Shown in pieces: positions 7,769 to 16,865 of a stretch of DNA of 38,237 nucleotides; position 1 is the first letter of the stretch; every line of letters begins with the position of its first letter. Source of the DNA: CAYNVS01 sp964400725 (GTDB lineage: Bacteria; Myxococcota_A; SURF-8; CAYNVS01); NCBI GenBank assembly GCA_964400725.1, contig CAYNVS010000031.1:1-38237 (forward strand), given 5' to 3'. The position numbers and the translations under genes are program-made. The notes beneath the pieces were generated by a model. The model saw only the letters and a program-made list of their open reading frames with translations. It was not told the origin of the DNA and searched no databases.

Positions 7769-8085
7769 ATCTTCCCGATTTCGGATAAATATCTGGCGGC
7801 GTTCTTTAAAAAAAGCTCGCCGTCCAAAGGCAGCCCGTCGATGATGGCGTCCTCGATTTCGCCGGCCCATTTACCCATTTCAGCGTAGCCGAAAATGCCG
7901 GCGTTCCCCCTTATTTTATGAGTTATAAAGCGCACGTCCGACAGCTGCCCCGATTCCCAAAGTTCCGGCAGCTTTTCAAGCTGTTCCCGCAGCGTCGCCT
8001 CGTACTCCTTGCGAAAGGCGTCGGGTATTTTAAAACCGCTTTCTTCCTTCCGCTCTCCAACCTTAGATTTTTCGTCCTCTTTCAT
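7765..8085 (-). CDS. HPt domain phosphotransfer protein
   Basis: A 106-residue, mostly helical protein. The histidine phosphotransfer signature ITHKIRGNAGIFGYAEMGKW places the phospho-accepting histidine at His56, and the following EIEDAI helix fits the HPt four-helix bundle. HPt proteins relay phosphate between two receiver domains. The start is set by GGAGG six bases upstream of the ATG at 8085; the frame is open further upstream but without similarity. It lies downstream of the giant histidine kinase and lone receiver on the same strand and has its own -10 element at 8176-8181. The kinase has no receiver of its own, so this HPt probably works with the separate receiver or with a distant one. 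Confidence 0.85.
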   Translation of the reverse strand: MKEDEKSKVGERKEESGFKIPDAFRKEYEATLREQLEKLPELWESGQLSDVRFITHKIRGNAGIFGYAEMGKWAGEIEDAIIDGLPLDGELFLKNAARYLSEIGKI

Positions 8086-8175
8086 ATCCGTCCTCCGTGC
8101 CCGGAAACGCGCGTCAAAGCAAACGCGGCCTATACGCGTCGGCCCGCTCGCGCCGTTGCGGTATTGTCCATTTTT

Positions 8176-8181
8176 ATTATA
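8176..8181 (-). promoter_or_regulatory. -10 element upstream of the HPt gene
   Basis: On the minus strand a perfect TATAAT preceded by GTG lies about 90 nt upstream of the HPt start, in the gap after the kinase gene. No good -35 is seen at 17 nt. It would allow the HPt gene to be expressed apart from the kinase. Confidence 0.45.
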
Positions 8182-8221
8182 CACTAAAAAAGCGCGGAGC
8201 GTTATGAAAATAGTCTTAAAT

Positions 8222-11200
8222 TTAATTTTTAACGGCCGGAATTTCAAAGAAGAAAAGCGAGCCGGCTCCGAATTCCGTCTCGCAGCCGATTCTTCCCTTG
8301 TGCATTTCTACCAGCTCCTTGGAAATCGCAAGCCCCAGCCCGCTTCCTTGAACGCGCTTCGAGAGAGAAGAGTCGAGCTGTTTGAATTTTTTAAACAAGT
8401 CTTTAATCTTATCCTTCGGAATGCCGGGACCGTAATCTTTTACCCAAAAGCGAACGAAGCCGTCGTACGTTTCGTCGGCTCCGACCAAGACTTTCCCCTG
8501 AGGCTGAGAAAACTTAATGGCGTTGGACAAAAGGTTAGACAAAACCTGCCCTAGACGCTGGGCGTCGCCGTACACCCAGGCCTGCGTCAAGCTCGAAGTT
8601 TCAATCTCGACTCCGGCCGACTTCGCCGCTCCGGCAATCATTTTAACCGTTTCGACGACTACTCTTTCGGCTTTAATCTCGTCGATGCAGAGCGTCATTT
8701 TGCCCGACTCGATCTTTTGAATGTCCAGAATGTCGTCTATTAAAGCCGCCAAACGCTCGGTGTTGGCATTCGCGATTTTAATCAGCTCGTCCATTTCTTC
8801 CGGCATCTCGCCCATAGCTCCGCCGTTAAGAAGACCGATGGCTCCGCGAATCGAGGTTATAGGCGTGCGGAGCTCGTGGCTGACGGTCGAAACGAATTCG
8901 TCTTTCATGCGCTCAAGCTCTCTGCGGGCGGTTATGTCTTGGATTAAGGCGAGAAACAGCTTTCTTCCGCTTAAAAGTATTTCGCGCACCGAAACTTCTA
9001 CCGGAAAACGCTCGCCGTTTTTGCGAACGCACGACAAGTAATTCGGCTTTCCGTCGGTTTCCAAAGCCAATTCCGCAACCAGCTTTTTAGCTTCTTCGTC
9101 CGACGCTCCGTCCCGCGGGGCCGCGAGAACTGCCGCGGAACGCCCAAGTATTTCGGCCTCGTCGTATCCGAACATAGCCATGGCCGCGGGGTTGAAAGAT
9201 TCCACCACCCCCTCGTGATCGGTGGTAACGATGCCTATCGGGGCGGAATTTAAAATTTCGTGCAGACGCGCCTCGCTGTGGCGCAAAGCGACCTGCGCGT
9301 TCTTTCTTTCCGTTATATCTACGGCGACGCCTTCCAGATACTCGTCGTTTTCCACGTTCCGCATCGCAATAAGCAGCCATATGGTCGGTCCGCCTTTGAC
9401 GGAGAAAGCCAGTTCGAGGTTCACGAGTTTCCCTTCGTAAAGCCTTTGAATTATCTGAACGATAATTTCATTTCCGCCGACTTCCGTCATGTCGTCCAAG
9501 GGATACGAATCTTCGCCGTCGAAATAGTCGTCGGGATCGAGCTGCGGATGTATTAGCTTGACGTCGCTTTGATAATTTTGCAGCAGCTCCTCGACGCTTG
9601 CGTAGCCGAGTATCTCCGCAAGCCTCTTGTTGGCGTCCACCACTACCCATTCGCCGGTTTTAACGCGGAAAATTCCCGCAAGCGCGTTGTCGAATATCGA
9701 GCGGTACTTGCGCTCGCTTTCCGAAAGAACCACATGAGCCTTGTTTCGCGCAATGGCGTTGCTTATTATTTCCCCGGCGAGCTTTAACAGCTGAATGTCC
9801 TCGGCCAGCAGATCGACGGCCGTCGTCGGCGATGCAAACATCATTATGCCTTGAATTTTTCCGTCGTAAAGCATAGCCACGCAAACCATGCTCTTTACCC
9901 CGGCGTCCGATAGTTTCTTTTTCTCTTGGCCTTCCGGCATTTTTGAAACGTCGGGAACGTTAAAAAAGCCTTTATCCAAAATCGCTTGGTAAAAGCCGGG
10001 GTAATCCGACAAGTCGAAGCTGGGACGCGGCCGCTTGTCTTTCATATGCGCGAATTTATCCTCGTACCATTCGGTAAGCCGCGACAGGTTCGCGCCGGTC
10101 TGAGAAATCATGTAAACGGCGCCGTAATGCAGCTTGTAATGTTTGCAAAGCCTTTGCAGAGTCGCGGTTATTTCCTGATTAGTCTTCTCCGAGTCGAAGC
10201 CGATGAACTTTGAGGGAATTTCCGCCGTGATGCGCTCCATTTCGAGCCTGCGCCTGATTTCCTCTTCTGCTCTTTTCTGCTCGGTTACGTTGCGGATAAT
10301 GCTCAAGTAGCCGCCTATTTGAAGGCAGACGATACGCAGCTCGAACCACGACGTCGATTCGTCGGCCTCGACGAATTCGTATTCTATCGTCGAAGTCTCT
10401 CCGGTCTCCATCGACTTGCGCATGGCGACCCAAATTTTCGCGGCGAGCTTGTCGGGGAGAATTTGGTCGAACGGCTTGCCCATGAAAACTTCCGGGGCCA
10501 CGAAAAGGTCTTTTTCGTTTTTCGCGTAGAAGTCGAGTATTTTGCCGTCCATGCCCAGATGAAAAATAATATCCGGAACCGCCGAAATTATTCCTCTTAT
10601 TTTCGCCTCGCTCTCTCTCGCCTCGTTCAACGCCGCAATGAGCTCGGTAATGTCCCTTCCGACGGCCTGTATCTCGGCCGGGTTCCCGGCGGAGTCTTTT
10701 ATCGCGTAGCATTCCCAGCCGAACCAGCGCGTCCCTTTCACAGTTTCGACGCGCTTCTCAAAGTACGCTCTGTAGGGAGGATAAAGCAGTTTGCTCGTAA
10801 TCTCTTCGTCTTCGTCCTCGGCTAAATCCGCAAACGGCCTGCCGACGAAAAGCTCGGGCGCCTTGCCGAGCAGCGCGCAGTAAAATTCGTTTGCGAAGGT
10901 GATTTTAAAAGACATGTCGGTTCTTACCAAAAGGTCGCGCTGGGAATCGACTATCGCCCTTATCCGGCGCTCGCTGTGCGCAAGCTTTTCGATAAGCTCG
11001 GCGCTTTTTATATATCCGGCTATTCCGTTGGCGATTATCCGCAGGACGCCGGTTTCCGTCTCGCTCCAATCGGAGCTTTTCGAGCAGTCGTCGAAGCCGA
11101 TGAACCCCCAAAATTCGTCGGCCAGAAATATCGGAACCAAAAGGCAAGACACCGTTGACTGCGCCTCAAGGAGCCGCCGTTTGGGGCCTTCGAGCTGCGA

Positions 11201-14200
11201 GGTAATTATAGATACGCTGCGGCCGCAGAGCATTTCGGTTCCCCAGTCTTCGTACAGCTCGAACGGCATGTCCTGCATCAACGGATTTGCAAGTTCGGAC
11301 GAGATTCCTTCGCGAACCCATTCGTAGGCTTGGCTCGTAAACAGCCGCTCCGCGTTTCCTTCCCAGCGGTTTTTAAAAACGTAAACTCTATCGACGCCGT
11401 AAACTTCTCCGATTTGAGCGATTACCTCGTTTACCGTTTTGGTCATGTCGGAGGTTCGCAGCATTTTAGCGAGACAGCTTACGGCCAAATTCAGCAGAGC
11501 GTCCCTGCGCTTAAGCTCGTCGTCTCTCTTTTTCCGCTCCGCGTTGTCTCTAGAAATCGCGAAGACGACGTTTCGAGCTCCCCATTTTCCGCGCGCCGCC
11601 TTAGTTTCGGCGGGAAGCTCCGAGCCGTCTTTTTTAATTAAAGAATAAGAACAGGCGTTAAGCTCGCCCGACAAAATCAAAGGCATTTTAGCCGCTAGTT
11701 TATCGGTCGATTCTCCGGTATGCATCATGCAGAAATTGCGGCCGAGCAGCTCGTCCCTCGAAAAGCCTAGCGTATCGATCGCCCTTTGATTGACGTCGAT
11801 TACCGCGCCGGTCTCGTCTATGACGAAAATCAAATCGTCGATGGTGTCGAAAAGATTTTGCAGGTTTTCCGTATGCTTTTTTTCCGCCTCGTTGGTTTTT
11901 ATTTTTATCAACGCGCCAGACAGCTGAATAGCAAGGCTCTCAATCGCGTTTTTCGTCAGCGCGGGAAATTCGTTTAGAGTAAAGCTGGCGAGATGAAGAT
12001 TGGCGATAAGTTTATCGCCGTAAACTACCGGAATCGCAGCGGCGGCTTTTAGCGTCGCGCCTCCCTCTTTTAAATTAAATTTACGCGCGGCTTCGCCGAA
12101 GTCGAGATAAAGCGGTTTTCTTTCCGCGAGCAGATTGTCGATGAGCGCGTTGTCGGAGAGCGTTCCGGCCTCGGCGGCGAATTCGGGCGGAACGCCTATC
12201 GAGGCGGCGAGAGAAAGGCTTTGCGCGGATTCGTCGAGAACGTAAATGCCGCCGCAATCCACGCCGTCAAGTTTAACCGCCGCGTTAAGTATCAAGTCGA
12301 AGGCGTCTTTAAGGTCGTTTGCGTCGGCCAGCTTGTAAGCCAAGTCGCGCTGAACGGTAAGTATCAGCTCCGATTCTTTGCGCTCGGTAATGTCGCGCGC
12401 AATCGCCTGAAACCCGCTCGGCTTTCCGTTTTTAAACAAAAGCTGAACGCGCTGCCCAAGCCAAACCGTTTCGCCGTTTTTTCTCACGGCCGGAAACTCA
12501 AAATAAGTGTTGGGCGTTCCGCTTACGAACTGCTCGGTATAAAAATTAGCCAACGTTTCTTTAAAATCGTCGCGCACAAGCTCCAAATAATTTTTTCCTT
12601 TAAGCTCTTCCGCCGAATAGCCGACCACCTTAGCCGCCGCCGGATTGACGTAAATCGCGTTGCCGTAGGCGTCGGTGGAATAAATTATATCGCCGCTGAG
12701 CTCGACGAGCTGCTTGTATTTTTCCTCGCTTTTTTCAAGCTCCAATCGGCTTTGACGCTCCGCCGTAACGTCGCGGGCGATGCCTAAAAAGCCGGTCGCG
12801 TTCCCGTCGGCGTCCCGTAAAAATGTCGCGTTGACCTCCGCCCAAATGGACGAGCCCTCCCCTCTTACCGCTTCTACTTCGAGCTTTATAACCCGCTTCG
12901 GATCGAACCCGCCCGCGCGCTCCTTTTCCATTTCTTCGGCGTACGCCTTTAAAACGCGCTCGTAAGACTGCGGAGTAAGAGCCATTTTGGGAGAGTATTC
13001 CTCTCCTTTGCGGTTGTTTTGGTCGCGGAACCTGTACACCGACGGACTGACGTACGTGTACTGCAGATTAAGATCCGTAGTGAATATTAGGTCGGACGAG
13101 TTGTCGGCCAATATTTTATATTTTTCGCGGCTTGCCGCGGCTTCGTCTTCGGCGGCTTTTCTGGCCGTAACGTCTCTTAGAACGACGATAAAAGCGCGGT
13201 TCCCTTTGTACATAGAAGACGACGCGTTCACTTCGACAATACGGACGTCTCCCTGCGCGGTCATTAATTTAACCTCGAACAGTCCAAGGTTCCGCTCGCC
13301 GTTAAGATGGCGCAGATAATACTCGCGTATCTTCTTTACGTCTTGAGGGTCGAGGAAATCCTCGAACGATTTGCCGATAAGCTCGCCGGGCTCGCAGCCT
13401 AGCATCGAAGCCAGCGCGGAGTTCGCGAACTCTATTACGAAGCCGACGACAATGCAAAGCCCGTCGCCCGCCATATCGACCAGCCGCCTGTAGCGCTCCT
13501 CCGACTCTTTAAGAGCGTTTTCGTAGTCAACCTGCTCGTTGACGCTTCGTATCATCGTAACGACGCCCACAACTTTCGTTCCGTCGAAAATCGGAGTTTT
13601 GCGGGTTTCGGTGTGCTGAACGCCGCCGTCCGCCAATTCGTTCGCTTCGCGGGTAAACGTTGGCTTTCCGGTGGAAAAAATATACTTGTATTCTTCGAAT
13701 ACCGATTGCGGAAGGAAAGGGAAAAGCTCGTTCAGCTTCATTCCGACTGCGTTAGCGGGCGAAATTTTTTCGGCGATGATTTTTTTAAAGGCGTTGTTTA
13801 TTACGACTACTCTAAGCTCCTCGTCAACGACGTGAGTCCATTCGTCGATGGAATTGAATACCGCGTTGTATAGAAGCATAGACAAACGCAGAGCCTCCTC
13901 GGCGCTCTTCTGCGGGGTTACGTCGAAGGCCATAAGAGCGTAGTTCTCTCCGGCGCCGTCTTCCGATTTGAAGAGCATAGCTTGAACGTCGATTTTGCGG
14001 CCGTTTTTCGCGGTAAAAGTCGTTTCAAAGCGAATTCTCCCGCTTTTTTCTTCCTCAAGCGACCGGCAGCGCTCCAAATATTCGTCCAGTTTGTCTCCGC
14101 GCGCCAACAAGCCAATATTGCGGCCTATTAGCTCGCGCGGCGCGTAGTCTAAAATCTCTTTTACGGCTTCGCTCGCGAAAATTATTTCGCCGTTTTTTTT

Positions 14201-14356
14201 ATGCCGCAGCGCGATGTGATTCGTTTCGTAAGCCCGTTCCGCATGTTTTGCAAAATCCGAGATTTTATTCCGCTCAAAAACGTTTAAAAGCGTTTGAAAG
14301 GAACTTTCGTCCTTGGCGCATTCCCTTATTATTTTTAACGTTTCGTCGTCGAACAT
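8222..14356 (-). CDS. Giant multi-PAS/GAF sensor histidine kinase
   Basis: A 2044-residue protein with no evident transmembrane segment, so probably a cytoplasmic multi-input sensor. By repeat pattern (NxxA/GxSxEELxGK ... RDITERK) I see about ten PAS domains, starting near residues 40, 157, 289, 415, 549, 832, 1125, 1250, 1547 and 1697. Three GAF-like domains lie near 674-820, 952-1120 and 1370-1545. HisKA follows, with the phospho-accepting His1827 in VSTVSHELRTPITS. The HATPase domain (about 1925-2040) has NLLSNAIKFS, DYGPGIP and GSGLGLAISKELVE. There is no C-terminal receiver. It lies 65 nt downstream of a lone receiver gene and upstream of a lone HPt gene, suggesting a split phosphorelay. 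Ligands cannot be inferred. A GAAGG lies about 13 nt before the ATG. Confidence 0.95.
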   Translation of the reverse strand: MFDDETLKIIRECAKDESSFQTLLNVFERNKISDFAKHAERAYETNHIALRHKKNGEIIFASEAVKEILDYAPRELIGRNIGLLARGDKLDEYLERCRSLEEEKSGRIRFETTFTAKNGRKIDVQAMLFKSEDGAGENYALMAFDVTPQKSAEEALRLSMLLYNAVFNSIDEWTHVVDEELRVVVINNAFKKIIAEKISPANAVGMKLNELFPFLPQSVFEEYKYIFSTGKPTFTREANELADGGVQHTETRKTPIFDGTKVVGVVTMIRSVNEQVDYENALKESEERYRRLVDMAGDGLCIVVGFVIEFANSALASMLGCEPGELIGKSFEDFLDPQDVKKIREYYLRHLNGERNLGLFEVKLMTAQGDVRIVEVNASSSMYKGNRAFIVVLRDVTARKAAEDEAAASREKYKILADNSSDLIFTTDLNLQYTYVSPSVYRFRDQNNRKGEEYSPKMALTPQSYERVLKAYAEEMEKERAGGFDPKRVIKLEVEAVRGEGSSIWAEVNATFLRDADGNATGFLGIARDVTAERQSRLELEKSEEKYKQLVELSGDIIYSTDAYGNAIYVNPAAAKVVGYSAEELKGKNYLELVRDDFKETLANFYTEQFVSGTPNTYFEFPAVRKNGETVWLGQRVQLLFKNGKPSGFQAIARDITERKESELILTVQRDLAYKLADANDLKDAFDLILNAAVKLDGVDCGGIYVLDESAQSLSLAASIGVPPEFAAEAGTLSDNALIDNLLAERKPLYLDFGEAARKFNLKEGGATLKAAAAIPVVYGDKLIANLHLASFTLNEFPALTKNAIESLAIQLSGALIKIKTNEAEKKHTENLQNLFDTIDDLIFVIDETGAVIDVNQRAIDTLGFSRDELLGRNFCMMHTGESTDKLAAKMPLILSGELNACSYSLIKKDGSELPAETKAARGKWGARNVVFAISRDNAERKKRDDELKRRDALLNLAVSCLAKMLRTSDMTKTVNEVIAQIGEVYGVDRVYVFKNRWEGNAERLFTSQAYEWVREGISSELANPLMQDMPFELYEDWGTEMLCGRSVSIITSQLEGPKRRLLEAQSTVSCLLVPIFLADEFWGFIGFDDCSKSSDWSETETGVLRIIANGIAGYIKSAELIEKLAHSERRIRAIVDSQRDLLVRTDMSFKITFANEFYCALLGKAPELFVGRPFADLAEDEDEEITSKLLYPPYRAYFEKRVETVKGTRWFGWECYAIKDSAGNPAEIQAVGRDITELIAALNEARESEAKIRGIISAVPDIIFHLGMDGKILDFYAKNEKDLFVAPEVFMGKPFDQILPDKLAAKIWVAMRKSMETGETSTIEYEFVEADESTSWFELRIVCLQIGGYLSIIRNVTEQKRAEEEIRRRLEMERITAEIPSKFIGFDSEKTNQEITATLQRLCKHYKLHYGAVYMISQTGANLSRLTEWYEDKFAHMKDKRPRPSFDLSDYPGFYQAILDKGFFNVPDVSKMPEGQEKKKLSDAGVKSMVCVAMLYDGKIQGIMMFASPTTAVDLLAEDIQLLKLAGEIISNAIARNKAHVVLSESERKYRSIFDNALAGIFRVKTGEWVVVDANKRLAEILGYASVEELLQNYQSDVKLIHPQLDPDDYFDGEDSYPLDDMTEVGGNEIIVQIIQRLYEGKLVNLELAFSVKGGPTIWLLIAMRNVENDEYLEGVAVDITERKNAQVALRHSEARLHEILNSAPIGIVTTDHEGVVESFNPAAMAMFGYDEAEILGRSAAVLAAPRDGASDEEAKKLVAELALETDGKPNYLSCVRKNGERFPVEVSVREILLSGRKLFLALIQDITARRELERMKDEFVSTVSHELRTPITSIRGAIGLLNGGAMGEMPEEMDELIKIANANTERLAALIDDILDIQKIESGKMTLCIDEIKAERVVVETVKMIAGAAKSAGVEIETSSLTQAWVYGDAQRLGQVLSNLLSNAIKFSQPQGKVLVGADETYDGFVRFWVKDYGPGIPKDKIKDLFKKFKQLDSSLSKRVQGSGLGLAISKELVEMHKGRIGCETEFGAGSLFFFEIPAVKN

Positions 14357-14421
14357 AGCCGTTGAAACCTTCTTATTATCATTAAGACCGCCGTTTTGCC
14401 GAACTTTTGATTTAAAGCGTT

Positions 14422-14790
14422 TTACAAAAGCTCCTTAACCTTGGCCGGAAGCGTCATCGGATCGAAAGGCTTTGGGATAACTCCGTTTATTCCGAGGTTC
14501 ATATAGTATTCTTTTTCTTTCTCGTTTACCCTTGCGGTCAAAAAAATAACCGGTATTTTTTTCGTCAAATCGCTGTCCCTAAGTTTTTTTAACGCGGCGA
14601 TGCCGTCCATGCCGGGCATCATCACGTCCAGCAGGATAACGTCGGGCATTTCTTTTTTAGCAAGCTCTATACCGGTTAAAGCGTTGTCGGCGGTGATGGC
14701 TACTAATTTTCCTACCCTCTCCAATGAGAGCTTGCCTATACGGAGAATGTCCTTGTCGTCCTCTATCATCAGAACTTTCCTTACTTCCAT
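14422..14790 (-). CDS. Single-domain response regulator (CheY-like receiver)
   Basis: A 122-residue receiver with no output domain. The acidic pocket is EDD near residues 10-12, the phospho-acceptor is Asp55 in VILLDVMMPGMDG, and the switch Thr (FLTAR) and Lys (PKPF) follow. Two starts are possible: ATG at 14796 is only two bases from GGAGG, while ATG at 14790 has eight-base spacing and is preferred. It is first in the receiver-kinase-HPt order on the minus strand and has a good promoter upstream. It may accept phosphate from the adjacent kinase and pass it to the HPt protein, which is inference from gene order and domain content. Confidence 0.93.
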   Translation of the reverse strand: MEVRKVLMIEDDKDILRIGKLSLERVGKLVAITADNALTGIELAKKEMPDVILLDVMMPGMDGIAALKKLRDSDLTKKIPVIFLTARVNEKEKEYYMNLGINGVIPKPFDPMTLPAKVKELL

Positions 14791-14834
14791 AATCATAGCC
14801 TCCGAATATTTTATCGGTCTGCTCCGTTCATAAT

Positions 14835-14863
14835 ATTATTGAGTAATCTGACGATTATGTCAA
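14835..14863 (-). promoter_or_regulatory. Promoter of the receiver-kinase operon
   Basis: On the minus strand a perfect TTGACA (14863-14858) and AATAAT (14840-14835) are separated by 17 nt, about 45 nt upstream of the preferred receiver start. Nothing else in the gap fits a sigma-70 pattern as well in this direction. Confidence 0.6.
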
Positions 14864-14907
14864 CAAATACGCCGATAAGAACGCGAAACGCTCCCGACTT
14901 GTCTCCG

Positions 14908-14958
14908 ATTTATAATAAAAAGCCGCCGAAGCCGCGGAGAACGCGGAGATTTTATAAA
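14908..14958 (+). repeat. GC-rich intergenic repeat, copy C (degenerate)
   Basis: This copy has AAAAAGCCGCCGAAG, then CCGCGGAGAACGCGGAGA, then TTTTATAA. It matches the order A-run, GCGGAG core, T-run of the copies at 2742-2790 and 27492-27540, with more differences. It also lies in a divergent intergenic region. Confidence 0.5.
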
Positions 14959-15100
14959 CATAATTCCGCCTTTTTTCCTTCTAATAAGCCCGCCGGACAT
15001 ATTCTCCCTCTCTCGGATTAAGCGAAAGAGGAAAACCCGCCTAAAACCGGCCGCGCGCCGGCGTAAAAAGCGCAAATGGAAAATATATGCAGCCTGCGCG

Positions 15101-15152
15101 GCGTCCGAAAATCGAACGCATGTCCGATTATCGGACGCCAAGCTCGGACGCC
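15101..15152. promoter_or_regulatory. Cluster of palindromes, possible operator
   Basis: Three related elements lie side by side. GCGTCCGA-aaa-TCGAACGC (15101-15119) is an inverted repeat with one mismatch. GTCCGAT-T-ATCGGAC (15122-15136) is a perfect 15-base palindrome. TCGGACGCC occurs at 15131-15139 and again at 15144-15152. The half-site TCGGACGC is shared. They begin about 160 bases upstream of comM. A dimeric regulator site is possible; the protein is unknown. Confidence 0.4.
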
Positions 15153-15314
15153 TCAAATGCCGCCTCTTTAATTCATTAGTATTATCGTGATGTTGCAAAC
15201 CTCGTCGATTTGGCGCCGCGCTTGCGTTAGTAAAAGCGTTTCTTTTGGGGAGTCGTTTGAGCGGGGACGGCGGGGACGGCGGGAATTTGAGAGGACGCAT
15301 TAAGGAGATTTAAC

Positions 15315-16847
15315 ATGTTGGTTAAAATAATTTCCGGCAGCGTTTTTGGAGTCGAGGCGTACCCCGTTTCCGTAGAGCTCGACGCGCAGTTCGGCTATGC
15401 GGGAATGCAGGTCGTAGGCCTGCCGGACAACGCGGTGAAAGAGGCGCGCAACAGAATCGAGAGCGCCGTGCGCAACAGCGGCTTCGACGTTGCGTTGAAC
15501 AAAATAACTATAAACCTCGCGCCAGCCGACGTTAAAAAAAACGGAACCGGATTCGATCTGCCGATGGCCGTAGGAATGACGCTCACGACAGGCGCTATAA
15601 GCATGGAGCGCGCCGACAACACTTTGTTTTTGGGCGAGTTGTCGCTTGACGGAGAGATACGCAGCGTGCCGGGAGCTCTGCCGGTTGCGGCGATGTGCAG
15701 ACAGACGGGAATAAAACGGCTGGTGCTTCCGGCCGAAAACGCCAAGGAAGCCGCGATAGTTCCGGGAGTGGAGACGCTTCCGGCGCGTTCCCTGCGTCAG
15801 GTAATCGAATGGCTTTCGTCCGGCAGAGGGCTTGAGAAAATATCTCCGAACGAGCCAAAAAGCGAAGAAGAAACTAATTGGCTCGCCTACCCGCTCGATT
15901 TCGCGGACGTAAAAGGGCAGGAGTTCGCGAAACGGGCGCTTGAAGTGGCGGCGGCCGGCGGACACAACGTCTTGATGATCGGCCCTCCGGGATCGGGGAA
16001 GACGATGCTTGCAAAGCGTCTGCCAAGCATTCTGCCTCCGATGACTTTCGAGGAAGCGCTTGAGACGACGAAAATTTACTCGGTGATGGGAATGATTAAA
16101 AACCGCGGGCTGATTTGCGACAGACCGTTCCGCTCGCCGCATCACACCATTTCGGACGTCGCGCTTATCGGCGGATGCTCGAACCCGCGCCCCGGCGAAA
16201 TAAGCCTCGCGCACAACGGCGTTCTCTTCCTTGACGAGTTTCCGGAATTTCGCAAAAACGCGCTGGAGGCTCTGCGCCAGCCGCTTGAGGACGCTAAGGT
16301 GGTCGTTTCGCGCGCGGCGATGAGCGTTTCCTTTCCGACCAACGTCATGCTTATCGCCGCGGCCAACCCATGCCCCTGCGGCTACGCTACCGATCCGCGC
16401 CATGCGTGCTCATGCTCGAACTACCAGATTGCGCAGTACAAATCTCGTTTGTCGGGACCGTTGTTGGACAGAATAGACATACACGTCGACGTTCCTTCGC
16501 TTCCATGGTCGGATTTGTCCGACGACCGGCGCGGCGAGTCGAGCGCGAACATCAGAGCGAGAGTAAAAGCGGCGAGAGAGCGTCAGGCTCGGCGATTCGC
16601 TGACAGCGGAATTTTCTGCAACGCGCGCATGCCCGCGCCGATGGTTAGGGAACACTGCCGCATTACCGAGGAAGGGAGACGGCTGCTGGAAAAAGTAGTT
16701 GACAGGCTGGGGCTTTCCGCAAGGGCGTACGACCGCATATTAAAACTTGCCCGCACAATCGCCGACATAGACGGCGCGGAGAGAATAGAAAGCATTCATT
16801 TGAGCGAGGCGGTGCAGTACAGGGTTCTAGACAGGCATTACAACTGA
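15315..16847 (+). CDS. comM: YifB/ComM family Mg-chelatase-like AAA+ ATPase
   Basis: A 510-residue protein, full length for the family. ComM is a hexameric helicase that promotes branch migration during natural transformation; in other bacteria the homologue is called YifB. The N-terminal ChlI-like domain (residues 1-170, with GLPDNAVKEARNRIESAVRN) is followed by the AAA+ core with Walker A GPPGSGKT at 223-230 and Walker B VLFLDE at 303-308. The Cys motifs NPCPCG and ACSC (353-367) and the C-terminal Mg-chelatase domain complete it. AAGGAG seven bases before the ATG fixes the start. It is followed after 18 nt by a RecA-like gene. Whether this organism is transformable cannot be told from the window. 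Confidence 0.95.
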   Translation: MLVKIISGSVFGVEAYPVSVELDAQFGYAGMQVVGLPDNAVKEARNRIESAVRNSGFDVALNKITINLAPADVKKNGTGFDLPMAVGMTLTTGAISMERADNTLFLGELSLDGEIRSVPGALPVAAMCRQTGIKRLVLPAENAKEAAIVPGVETLPARSLRQVIEWLSSGRGLEKISPNEPKSEEETNWLAYPLDFADVKGQEFAKRALEVAAAGGHNVLMIGPPGSGKTMLAKRLPSILPPMTFEEALETTKIYSVMGMIKNRGLICDRPFRSPHHTISDVALIGGCSNPRPGEISLAHNGVLFLDEFPEFRKNALEALRQPLEDAKVVVSRAAMSVSFPTNVMLIAAANPCPCGYATDPRHACSCSNYQIAQYKSRLSGPLLDRIDIHVDVPSLPWSDLSDDRRGESSANIRARVKAARERQARRFADSGIFCNARMPAPMVREHCRITEEGRRLLEKVVDRLGLSARAYDRILKLARTIADIDGAERIESIHLSEAVQYRVLDRHYN

Positions 16848-16865
16848 TAAAGGACGAGGAAAATA

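Larger units (their letters stand above)
14791..15314. other. Divergent intergenic region (524 bases) without a convincing gene
   Basis: The region lies between the receiver gene (minus) and comM (plus). It holds the receiver promoter (14835-14863), a GC-rich repeat copy (14908-14958) and a cluster of palindromes (15101-15152). A Shine-Dalgarno AAGGAG sits seven bases before the comM ATG. Open frames here have compositionally odd, Arg/Pro-rich translations and no start signals. Confidence 0.6.

Noticed and set aside
14860..15300. Minus-strand frame of 146 residues in the receiver-comM gap
   Set aside because: It is Pro/Arg-rich, overlaps a repeat, a promoter and palindromes, and has no start signal.
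15300..16403. Long minus-strand open frame of 367 residues opposite comM
   Set aside because: It is opposite a clear AAA+ gene, its translation is rich in Arg and His with no motif, and it has no start signal. It arises from codon bias on the other strand.
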